NCBI GenBank assembly: GCA_964036045.1
Contig: OZ038395.1
Coordinates: forward strand, 7,460,755 to 7,524,754
DNA from: Eutreptiella sp. 'Long Island Sound 2002'
Taxonomy: Eukaryota > Euglenozoa > Euglenophyceae > Eutreptiales > Eutreptiaceae
Length of the DNA: 64,000 nucleotides
Direction: 5' to 3'
The position numbers and the translations under genes were made by a program. This document shows positions 46,376 to 57,900 of the stretch, in pieces (the first letter of the stretch is position 1; each line of letters starts with the position of its first letter). The notes beneath the pieces are model-generated. The model saw only the letters and a list, made by a program, of their open reading frames with translations. It had not been told where the DNA came from and ran no database searches.

Positions 46376-48941
46376 ATGTACTCCGATGGAATGGCAAGGA
46401 CATACTGGTGCGGCCCCCCCATATTTAGATGTTTAGGGCATATAATGGCGCACCCCTCGTGGGCACAAAGAGCCAGAGATGAAGTCTTGGCTAAAGTGGA
46501 GTCTGATCTCACCCGGTATAGGGCATTACCACTAAAACAAATAGGGGGGGCATGGGCAAGGGCCCATATACCCCGCTACGGGGTGATCAAAGGACCCGTC
46601 CCAAACAAAAGCAGCAGAATCTAGACCGCCCTTGACAGCCCACAGGCTGCAGTGAACAACCAGGTTACAAGGAGTGAGGGCGCCATGGCCCAACAGGTCA
46701 CCGTGCCCTGCACCCAGTGCACACCACAACTAGCGGCCTACCTACTGCAGCCGCCTGGTCACGTAAAAACTGGCGCCTGTGGGGATGTGCTAGCCGGCCG
46801 GGGGGGCGGGGGGGGGGGGGGATGTTGTTATTGCAAAAGGATTAGAACATAACAAAGAGAACATCTACAAGGCTCACAATGTTACCGACATCAACTCACC
46901 TGTCAAGTATAGAGGACTAGGACTACAACAAATATACTAGGCTTATAGACGTCACCCTTGTTCAAGGATTACTGCGCAAACAAACTCGTAGATTGTCCAA
47001 ATTGGTGGCACAACCCATAGAACGCATGATGACACCTGTTCGTGACTACGTCATAGTCTTGTCCCAAATAGGAGGAAACACTACACTGGTGCTGGCCCCG
47101 CGCAGAAGACCGTCCACTTCCGCAAATCTCATTGATGAGCAAACATCCGGGGATGAAGAATGGATTACGCAACAAGAAGTGGCAGTGGGCATACCGGAAT
47201 TAGCCAGAAGATACATAACACGATGCAGTGCAAATGAGGATCCCACGGACGGGGAAGTCCCAACAGGGTTTACCCCAGTGGAGGTGGCAGGAATAAAGTG
47301 CTACACCAATGGAAAGCAGGCAGAAGGCGATGTATGCTATGGAGACGGGAGTAAACTAACTTAGGAAGTAGGAGGAAGAACAATATACAGAGCAGGAGGA
47401 GCCATCACTTGCGGTCCACTGCTGAGTGACCCGACCACAAACCTCATACAGGGCAGAATTACAAAGTTTTGTAGTTAATTCGGCTTTGGCTAGCACAAAT
47501 AAGGAAATGACTTATGACAACAAAGCAGTTGTGGACCACGCCCTACATCCTCCCCATAGGGAGTGTTCCGATATGGATTTGTCTCACCATCCTAGAGGAA
47601 ACAAAGAACAAGCCCCTCCGGTCGAGGTGGGTCCCAAGCCACAGGGATATAGCCAAGGCCAAAACCAAGGAAGAGCGAATAGAAATCAAACGTAACAATC
47701 AGGTCGACCGTCTGGCTAAAATGGCAACTGGTCTACCTCTCCCGAAGTACACCTACCCACCCAGGTGATATTGCTGTCAATGGGGGTCTTGCGCCCACCC
47801 CAGCCAAAAAATGGGTCATAGAGAGGAGACACTATGACCTATTTTCAGGTACACACTGGGTGTCTTGGCTCCCGCTCAAAGGAACCCGCCGGATGATATG
47901 GGTTAAATTGCTTTGGGGAAATGAGCGGTGGGATGGATGTGGCGCGCCATGGGATCATAATGTTGTGAAGTGCCCCATATGCAATACCAAGCATGGCACC
48001 ACCGTGCACAAGCGGCTGATTCAATGTTCAAAATGGGCTCCCTCCTTAATCATGGGGCACATTGGACTGAATACGCAGAGCAATGGTACGAGAACGCGTC
48101 CCCGGAAGACATGCACCATGTCGCGTGCCTAAGAGTTTCTAGTTCTTTCTATGACCAACTGCCCCAAGGATATGGACCCCACTTCCGGGAGCACGTGGTA
48201 CATCACCAATACATGATGCTTCACATTGTTTACCGGCTAAGAAAGGAGTTCACCATGCCCCCTAGGGACAATGAAGCAACACAGCCCAGTCAATCTGTTA
48301 GCGCATGGTATGGTAAGGTCAAGCCTACGGTGTGTACGCCAAATCCCACCCCACAAGTGTTGCAACAACAAGTAATGTATAAACCCCGGAAGCAAAAGCG
48401 TGCAAAAGGCAAGGCACCCGCCACGGCGACACAAGAAGATGACCAGGAGTGTCACAAGATTTTACAATGCCAGTATTCATACCATACCAAGGTGAAGGCA
48501 CTAAAATACCTTGAGTTCACCCAGGATACTATCGGGCATCAAAAAGTGATGGAGAAATTGTCCGCACCCAGGTTTAAGTACCAAACCACTAGAATGATGC
48601 GGGAGGCACAGGACATGCACAACAACGGGTGCCAAAGTGTTCTTAGAGACCGGCACTATGACGGTATTTGGTATAGGAGGGTGGGTAAATGGCTGCATTA
48701 TATGGAAAAGACATACCAAGAGTGGCTGCATGAGGTGGATTTATCATATCATATCCTGGGTCTACGACACGCACTAATACAAAAGGGCTTGCAACGGCGC
48801 GAGGAAGCACCACAAAACACGGCCTGCTCACCGCCACGGGCCAAACGGACGTGTACCACTAGGAGGATAACAGGGCGAATCAGAATATCACCAGACTCAC
48901 CCATGCAAGTCCGTGAAGCAAAGAAAACTTGTGATAGGTGA
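46376..48941 (+). pseudogene. Relic D: 5'-truncated LINE-like element, RT thumb, RNase H, zinc tail
   Basis: The RT thumb is seen at 46400-46625 as FRCLGHIMAHPSWAQRARDE, then VESDLTRYRALPLKQI and IPRYGVIKGPVPNKSSR. After a stop and a connector, RNase H parts follow: CYGDGSK (first Asp) at about 47334-47355 before a TAG at 47362; SYRAELQSF (Glu) near 47445; TYDNKAVVDHA (Asp) near 47509. In a third frame come SRWVPSHRDIAKAKT and NNQVDRLAKMATGLPLP (about 47612-47740). A C-terminal zinc-type CPICNTKHGTTVHKRLIQC (47965-48030) and a 300-residue tail to the TGA at 48939-48941 complete the element. Fingers and palm are missing. At least three frameshifts and two stops make it inactive. Confidence 0.72.
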
Positions 48942-49389
48942 GAAGACAAGGGCCAAACATGAGTTGTGGCGACCCCGGGTCGCTCTGCACGTATACTCAA
49001 GGTAGGAATATAAGTCGCTCCTTCTTAGTCATCCTTGATCCCTATCCTTGACAGGGGAAGAAGCTGTGGTATGTTCTGAGAGTGTACTTAGATCCCGAGA
49101 TTGACTCGTACTGCTGCAGAATTATTGCAGAACTATTGTAGCTTCGTCAAAAAAAAATTGTACCCTCGGTTGTCAATTTGGGCCCAAGGCAACATGCAAG
49201 TGATCGCCGACAGGGAGGGTGTTCAATGAACCCCCACTGCCGGCTCAAGTTGTATGTTGTACATACGATAGTGGAGCACCCCAACCAACAAGGGGACACG
49301 ATCACTGTGCAAGAACCACTGGACTAATGGCTGAAATTGTCTATGGCGGGGGCATTCAGTCAATCGCTACCGACCATTGATCCCTCAAG
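48942..49389. other. 3' flank of relic D, nothing recognised
   Basis: Short A-run at 49149 and two AAGTTGTATGTTGT copies (49249 and 49387). Confidence 0.4.
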
Positions 49390-49584
49390 TTGTATGTTGT
49401 TGGGTGGGTGCCAGAGTCTATATGGGCACAGGAGGAGGCAACCATTGTAGAGGAGGAAAATGATGACGGTGTTTGTTGCCAATTGTGTGGCCACCGTCCT
49501 AGTGATATATCCGAGTGTGGCACTTGCCACTTGAACATGTGTGCATCTTGCATGCCCTTGCATAGTTGTACTTTAAAAGGCTGA
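49390..49584 (+). pseudogene. Cysteine-rich zinc-finger fragment
   Basis: An open stretch without ATG reads VEEENDDGVCCQLCGHRPSD, ISECGTCHLNMCASCMP and LHSC. The spacing C-x2-C-x9-C-x2-C-x4-C-x2-C-x3-H resembles B-box/RING-like zinc binders. It may be an exon or the tail of a retroelement. No splice partner was found. Confidence 0.35.
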
Positions 49585-51434
49585 GTGGCTTGTTCATAAT
49601 GACAGTTGATTACCAAGTTGAAGGCAGTTTCATTGTTCTCATGTGGGCTTTGCTGCTTCGCCGTGCTACTAGACAGGTGACAGGAATTTTTGGGTGAGTA
49701 TCCCAGCCTCTGCGTGCGCACTGCGTGCATACCGCGCACGCAGTGCAAGAACTTGGCCTTGGTGTCAACCAACGTTTTGAAGGTGCTGCATGGGGTTTCG
49801 GGCAAGATCTAGTGGGCCCTCAGGCCATGGCCCACCCTTTTTTGGCTGGAGCTTCCGACGGGATGAACGATGGCCCTGAACATGGCAAGTGCACAGTTGC
49901 TGGAGGCCATTGCATGTCTAAGCACGGGGACCCGTCTGACCGTTGTTTTCCTGACTTTCAGCGTGCTTGCGCAAGGGGGAGGGGGGTTAGGGGCATGCCG
50001 TGGTCTCAGTCACTTGAATGTGGATGGAGACCACATGCCCTCCCTCGTTTTTGCTAAAGGAGGGAGGGCAGCTGCAGCATGTGCAGTGCCAACACGACTA
50101 GTACAGTCTGTATCGTTGGTAGTCGGTAGTGTGGTATAGACGTGGACCTGCAACAACCTGAACCTGAGTTTATGGAAATAAACTAATAAGCTTCGGATAC
50201 TAGCTGTGTGTATGCAGTTGTTCATTGTTGATCACACGGGATGTTAGATTCCCCACCCAGCGACCCCCCCCCCCCCCCCACCAAGCTCAGCATGCCACCT
50301 TTTTTTTTATGCCCCCCCCCCAACCGGTCCAGTGCCATTTGAAGTTGCCAGTAGAAGGAGCCTGGCTGGCTGCACGTGCACTGTCCGGAGTGGGGCTCCA
50401 ATTCCGAACCCTCATCGGATCCCACACTGAGACTTGCCTCGTTGAGAACATTCAACACAAAGGGTGCACAGGGTGTCCAGTTTCCAGTCATTGTTCAGAG
50501 TAACGATGCCGATTTTCTGTGCATTCAGTCTGGTCCCAGGGCCACCACCAAATGCTTGATCAGTGCCCAACCACAGGACACCGACTTGACTGTTCTCTTC
50601 TTCCAACAAAAAGGTGCCTGTGGCCTCCCTTGGCCACTCCCGAGGGACGTTTCGGCTTCATGTGCTGACATGCGCCGACACTTTGTGGTCAGCAGCTTCC
50701 TCATGAAAAGGGGGGGGGGGGGCTGAGTCGGAAATTCGCGATGCTGGACCAGTTTGCCAATGGCACTGTCCCTGGGCACACCAAACATCCTCCATCAGCA
50801 CTTCGCAAGTTTGGTGACCGCGCACTTCAACCCCAACCCCTTGGCTGCCCGGTGCATTGCTGCATGATGACTGAAGACTCATTGATACTTCATCGTGAAC
50901 CCTCAATCAATGCAGTCAAGACCCTCGCAGCGCCGTGGAACAGGGTGTCCTCTGAAGATTGGCGGGGGGGGGGGGCTATGGACGGCCTGTGGACAGAGGT
51001 GTGTGGAGCAAAAACAGTCAAACGACCCCGGCAACAACCAGCACATCCTCAATACGCCAATTATTGGGCGCCGCTGACACGCAAACGGCACATCCCGCCA
51101 CATCCAGCACAGCCCCAACACACCAACTACTGGGCTCCGCGAATGCGGAAACGACACCAGCAAGAGCACCGGCCGCAGCGGCCGACAGAATGCAGCGACC
51201 CGACACAACATGCGAAGGGACGAACGGGTGACTGTCCAGGGCCCTGTAAAGAAACTGCCACCCGACGGAATGTCACATGGGGGGGGGTCATGGATCTGGT
51301 CTGCCACAAGCCTGCCACCCCCCCTCCTGAAGTGGGGCCCTGGCAGGGGGTCCGCCACTCCCCCATCACCGCGTCCCCATTCACTCAGCCTGTGCCGGCC
51401 CGCCCAAACCGGGTGAGAGGCCGTCGTCTCGCCG
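49585..51434. other. Upstream region of the Aat-like gene
   Basis: The region contains GCGCACGCAGTGCAA palindromes (49705-49750), G/C runs (50266, 50709, 50965, 51279), and two tandem 66-bp units at 51038-51103 and 51104-51169 (CCAGCACA...CCAAYTAYTGGGC...GCRAACGRCAC). A frame spans 50741-51622 but looks protein-like only across the 66-bp repeats, where both copies read NYWAP. No promoter motif can be assigned. Confidence 0.4.
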
Positions 51435-51994
51435 ATGGATGCCCCGACGGAGGCGGACCCAGTGGACGGCAGCCCCCCCGGCAGCAGCCCGCTGCCGGCC
51501 CTGTGCACGCTGCAGGTGACCATGAACTCCATCACCGTCGAGGCGCGGCACCCGGACACCCGCATGTTCTCCTTCGAGATCTCCCACGGGGGCGCCCGGG
51601 TGCGCCACCTGCCGGCCGTTGACGTCGCGGTGGACGTGTACACGTTCCCCCTGCTGAACCCGGAGGCGCAGTACCGCATCGCTGTCTGTGCCCTGGCCAC
51701 GGCCTCCGGGGTGCAGTGGGGGGGGAGCCGGGAGGAGGTGCAGCGCCGCGTGCGGGGGCGGCTGCGGGAGCTGGCGCAGACGTACCACGCCGCCCGCCCC
51801 GCCCACTTGGACGTGTCCACGGAGGCGTTTGGGCTGGAGGTGGAGGACATGCTGCCGCAGCTCTACGTGACGTCGCGGCACTTGCTGGGGGACTGGCTGA
51901 CCCGGAACCCCAGCAACTTCCTGTGGACGACGGAGTTCGGCGTGGACTTCTATGCCAAGCTGTACCACCACGGCCTGTTCACGCTGCCCCACAG
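51435..51994 (+). CDS. Exon 1 of the Aat-like gene
   Basis: Codes residues 1-186 and two bases of Arg187: acidic/proline start, FN3-like domain, helical linker, and the first Aat segment ending LFTLPHR. Donor CCCCACAG/GTGCCC; reading on past it gives only six codons before a stop. GC-rich compared with the flanks. Confidence 0.8.
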
Positions 51995-54900
51995 GTGCCC
52001 CAAGGGCTTTGCTTGAGGGGAGGGGGGCACCCCCCCTCCCCTCCCAACGCTCCTCCTTCAACTCTACCCGAAGGCACGTCCACGACCCCAATACCACCCC
52101 CCCGCTTTTCCAACCGCCAGTGACTGCCCCCCCAACCGATTTTACAGTGCGCCCCAACCGCTTTGTAAGTGCTCTGAGTTTGCCCCCAGAGCGCCCTCCC
52201 CTTCAAGCAAACCCCTGCCCTGTGCCCCCAGAGTCTTGCTTCGCAACGCAGCCTCTCCTGAGGGGGTTTGGGTTTGGGTTTGGGTTTGGGCGGGACCCTT
52301 CTGCCAGGACCCCTCCATGCCAGGCCACGCCGGGCCATGCTGCCACGCATGCCTTGGAGGATCCTGGTTGCCTCTTCGGGCCCGTGAGGCCACAAGGGTG
52401 GTGCCGCGGCCGCCTTTGCGACAGACGGGCGAAACATCTGCTGAGGGGGGGGGGGGGGGCGCTCCACATTTGGCAGCAGGGAGGTCCTGTCTCCCTGGTA
52501 CAGGGACATTACGCCCTCCTACCCCTGGCCATCACACACGGCAAATCGATCATCAGAGCGACAGACCCCCTCCCGTGCTCTGGCTCACGATCCTACAAAC
52601 ATGCCATTCAAAGCTTGAGCCAGTTAGCTACCACCCTCAAAGTCCAGCGCCGTTTTTCGAAATCCGTGCTGTCTGAAGCACTACCACAATCAGACTGGGA
52701 CCGCCTCCCCACCCTCCGACAGCACGTGCAAAATGTGGAAGAACAATTAAGCACGGTGGCCTACGTCAGGGTCGCCGACAAAAGTTCCACCATCCTGTTT
52801 GGATTCTGCCGGCAATGGGTATGGGATGAAACCCACCGTTTTTCGGAAGGCGAAGGTTATGAGTCCCAGGACATAAACACCGCCCCTGGCATCATGCAGG
52901 CTCTCCGTCGCATCATACAACAAAACAAGTGGCCGGTTAACTCCTCCCGCACCCTACCACTGCTGTACTTGCTAGGGAAGGCGAAATCCTTGATTAAGCA
53001 ATGCATCTTGTGGCGGCCGATTGCAGCCGTTGTTGAGCCGCAGATACAACGCTTTTTCTTACGCACAGCTGCACGCGCGTTCACCCTGCTCCTCAAACTG
53101 CTAGTCCAGGAAATCACAGCGTCTTTTTTAGTCCTACGCATCACCGACCTCCAGCCCTGGGTTTATGGCCTACCGGATTGGGGTTGCACGATAATGGGCG
53201 AATGTGACTGTTCGGGTCAGTTTAATAACGTTACACCCCAGTCAGTGATGTCAGACCTCACAGCATCTGTCAAATGGCTGTCCAAAAAACGGCGGTGGAA
53301 CGCAAAAGAACTGATATGGAGCATTCACCGCGACAATAAATCACTCGACCGAGCAGGTATGGGAACATCCAGCAGATTCACACACCTCCTCCACCAAGAC
53401 CTCGAAAACCTGGTGTACTTCTCACTGTTGACTGACACATACACACAGCCCTCTGGGCAGGTATAGTCACGAACAGGGGCCATCCCCATGGGAGGACCAT
53501 TCAGCGCCCAAAGTGCAGACCTGAGATCCATCTGGGCCGCCAAACAACGCACAGATTTAATGAGACGAATAGGCTCGCTCTCCTTCTCACCACGTGGACA
53601 CCTGCTGTGGACCACACCACGAGGCAATACGGTGTCCTTAGCACAATTCAGGGACAACATCCTGGTCGGGGCACGGGGACGGTCCCCGGCACATGAAATG
53701 CAATCCGTGTGACACTCTATCAGAGGTATGGGACCTGCCAGTCTTGTGTGACTGCATGACCGATGAACAGCGGGTATGCCGGCGCACATGCACATCCCCC
53801 TCTCTCACTGCCATGAGTTTCACCGTACACCTCGGGAACGACTGTCCTCCGTTGATTTATGCCCAACCGTCGGGTTTGACAGCGAGTTGGCACCTGAAAT
53901 ACATGGTTACCCTCCAGTCACCACCACCTGCACAAGCCCACAAACACGTTTCCAATATCCTGGTTAGTGCGGTTCTCAATGTGCAGCCCTTCCTCCATAC
54001 ATGGGCTTCATGCTTATTAAGTATCACGTCCTGGGCACAAGTTGCCCTCTTGTCTGGCTATTCACGACCCACTGTCTTGCGCGCGTTGCACTCCGCAGTG
54101 CCTCGCATCGTTGCCCGAACGACGTGGGACGTAGACCAGACCCTTATATGGTGCGAATATATCACCTATAAACTGCCTTCCACCCGGGAGACAGTCTTTT
54201 TTCACCTCCATCGTTGGCTGCAGGGCCATGCTATATGGTCAACACAGGCGTATGCCTCATGGCACATGCCACATGCGGGGCTCTGCAACACGCACTGCGT
54301 CGACTGGTGCCATGATTTTCCTATTCTATCGGCGCTAACGCCACTGTTGAACCCCTCGAAACGAATCCCGTTGGGGCTATGCCCCCGGGGGGAGGGCCCA
54401 TCACCATTCCCCATCTTATGAACTCAGAACATAGGTCGAATTTACAGGTCCGGTGGGTAAAGCATAGCGTCGGCCACTGGCGTACCGCTGCACACGCACT
54501 GCTTCGCATCTCTGTGGCCCACCCACAGGCATCTTCGTGTCTCTTGTTTTGCGACAGAAAGGTATCTATGGTCTTATTTCTGCGCTTTGTGCTGTTTGCC
54601 GCCAGTGCACACGTGACATAGCCCAGAGTTCCTTCGGGGGGCTAACACCCCGCCCCCCCCTTCGGACCCGTCCAATAGGCAGCAGGCGCCAAAGCCCTGT
54701 ACCCGCAGCCAGCTGGCAACCGCTGACCCTAACCAAGGAGGTGAGGGACCAGCACAATGGAGCGAACATGCAGCCCGGCACATACACTGGAACTGGAGAG
54801 GCGATGAAGGCCGTGGGGCAGGCGTGACCATTTGAGGCCCGGATTTCATAATGGGAAAGCATGAAATTTTAGACAAGGAAATATTGATTTGGCTGTTTTT

Positions 54901-57900
54901 GGTGTACAAACTTTTGGACTTTTGGGTTCCAGGGACCCCCCCCCCCCAACCCATGGTGTGGTGCTGAAAAGGTATGCGCCTCACACAGTACAGCAATGAC
55001 CTGTTGAGGTGTCCGGCAGCCGGAGCTTTTGTTGAAATGTTGAGACGCCTTTGCGCCACCAAAGGCGCCTTTGCGCCCCCGAGGTTCGGGTACGACACGT
55101 CCTCACGTGCCAGAGAGCAAGTGCATGACAGGGGCACGACCTGCAGGGCAAGGGTTAGAGACTAACCGGCACTGTGGGAGGGTGGTGGGTGCGAGCTGAC
55201 CTCAGTGTCCAGAGGACCAAAGCCAAAGCACATTCAGCAACCACCTGGTGTGGTACAAAACTGGTCTGCGCTGCAGTGCAGCAAGAAAAACACTGAACAA
55301 TGTGGTTATGACCATGCGCCTGTGACACGGGGGTGTATGCGAGCCCAGTTTCCGTTGCCTCATGGCCCAACCCCCACCCCTGCCTTAAGGAGAACCCTGG
55401 GTGCCCCCTCACTTCCTTCGGCCAGTGAAGAACTGACTTCCGGACGGGGGCTGTAGGTATGAGCCCCCGTAACATGGGGGCGGAAAATTGGAAAAGGGAC
55501 CAGTGGTAGTCCCACTCTGTGCCCAGGCATTGCGCCGGGTCCCCTCCCCCACCCCCCCACCCCGGCCGACCACAGGTGCACAAACCTGCTTCTCGCCTTT
55601 GACCTCCCCCCACCTCCCCCACCCACTAGCCCTCCAACAAATGAGCCCTGGTGAGGGTGTCTGGAAAAGGGGCTCAGACAGGGCTTCGCTTAAAGGGGAG
55701 GGGGGGCGATCGGGGCCGACCAGAGCAGTTGTAGAGCGGTCACAGGGGATGTGAAAGCGGTTGGGAGGTTGGCGGTTACTGGCGGTGGGAAATGCGTTGC
55801 GGCTGGTGTTGGGGTATGGGAATGCCTTTCGGGTAGAGTCAGGGCAGTGGGGAGGGTGGAGGGGGTAACCCACCCCCCCCTCTTTAAGCAATGCCCTGGG
55901 CTCAGATTACAGAGCCTTTGTGGCAGGGCAGTCCAAGGACTGGGGATGGCGCAGAAAGCAAGCTGCAAAGCGGCCCAAGCGAACGGTTGTTGTTGAGGAC
56001 AACGCCCCCCCCCCCCCCCCATTTGTGGCCCAGATCAGTGCGACGCGGGGATCACTTTGGGCCATCCTTGAGTGGGGGAGGGGGGTGCCCAGGATACCTC
56101 CAGGGACAGAGACAGCGCCGTGCACGGGCATTGGGGCGCATGGAAAGCCATGGAACGACACCCGCATCAATGAAGGTACAACTGGGCCCGTGCCTGAGGA
56201 CTCCCTTCAGTTGGCGGTGGCTGTCGGTCGGGTGCAACACAAACGCATGGCCAAGACAACTCTTCTTCAGAACGGGGGATGCGCTGAGGTCCATGGCCAA
56301 TGACAATGAATATGTCTCGCAAAAGGCTCCGTATTGAACGATGGGGACCCGGATCCCTTGACTTTGAGGGCCTGAACCGGCCCACCACTTTGCACCGGAA
56401 TGTTCTGGGCTGCCCTGGGGGTTGGAGGGTCATCTGAGCCCCTTTTGGAGAGCCCCCCCCCCCCCCACTTCCGCGCTCGGGGGCCGGGGGCCGAAAACGG
56501 GCCACGGAGGGAGCTTGGGGGGGGGGGGGCTACAAACTACACCCGGGTAAACGTGTATTTGCACAGTGTCCACAAACTATGCGAAAATGCGTGTACGAAA
56601 ACACGTATACGTCGTGTGTACGTCACATATACGTATACGCGTACACATGTATACGCGCATCTGCCGGTAGATGTCCTTATCTGAAATGTTATCTGGTGCC
56701 TTTGGCGCCCGTTAGTTCAGGCCAAATATTTTCTTTGGCACCTCTAAAATCTCAGCCCCACTGAGGGGCTGGGGGAGGGGGGGGGGGGGGCAGTTCCTGA
56801 AATTTTTGTACTCAATCAACAGTCGGCAAAACGGGTCCGATGGCGGCGGCCTTTGGCGCTCTGCTGCGATCCATTGCTCTGCGTGTTGGTGGCCTGTGCA
56901 CTGGCATCTCTACGTCTGACAGAAAGGTGCCTATGGTCTTATAGGCCACTGCCTGCACTTTTGTGCTGATTGCCTCTTGTGCCCACGTGCAATACCCCAG
57001 CGTTCCTTCGGATGGCTGGACCCACCCACCCACCCCCCTAGTCCCCCCTTCCCCTTAAAAGGAGCCCTGGCCACAGCTGCAGTGGAAAGGTTGGGCAGGG
57101 TGGCCCCCCTCCACTTCTGGCCTCCAGCCACTCTCTGCCTTCGGCGGCCGCCCCGTTCCCCGGCCGCAGTTCCAATGGATGGTGCCCCCCCCCCCCTTGT
57201 ACTTCCCCCCCCCCCTTGTCATTCCCCACCCTTTGTCCTTCCCCGGGGGGGGGGGGGGGTGGGGGACCGTCACTTGCTCAACCCCAAAATTGTTCGATGC
57301 AGCTCACTGTGTTGTTGTGGCATAACCACCACCCAAGAGTGCTGCCCAAAGCATTCCAGTGGCAAGTGGTGAGCATGTGCAAGAGTTCAAGGTCAAGTGG
57401 AGCAGGACCAAGAAAATTTACACCGAGCCGGTCAAGGAGTAGGTCTCCGTACATTGGTAGCCCTTTGAACGTATCTCATACTGAATTCCTTCGTTTTATG
57501 CTGCAATTTCTGTGCCTGCAAATGTGCGTGTACGGTGGTAGTGCGGTCCCCCAGGGGGTGGGGGGGGGGGTGGGGGACCGTCTTGCCTGGGGTGGGGAAG
57601 GACAAGGGGGGGGTGGTACCCACCCCTGAGCGGTTTGGCAACGCCCTCCCACACAGGGACTCTGATGTGGTCGGCATCGTTACCCCCTTGGAAAGCTACT
57701 GCGTGGACCTCACGGTCCCCATCCCCTGGGGCAAGGACAAGAAGGTGCGGCGGCACTCCGACAAGTTCCGTCTCACGCTCAACGAGGACTTCGCCGGCTG
57801 CCTCCGCATCTGCATGGAGCACCACCTGGAGCGAGGGAGCACTTGGATTGACGAGCGGCTGGTCCACGTCTTGCACAGGATGCTGGTGGAGCGCCACCCC

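Noticed and set aside
50741-51622. 293-codon frame as a gene upstream of, and overlapping, exon 1 of the Aat-like gene
   Set aside because: Its last third is the wrong frame of the well-supported exon 1; the remainder crosses poly-G runs and lacks known domains.
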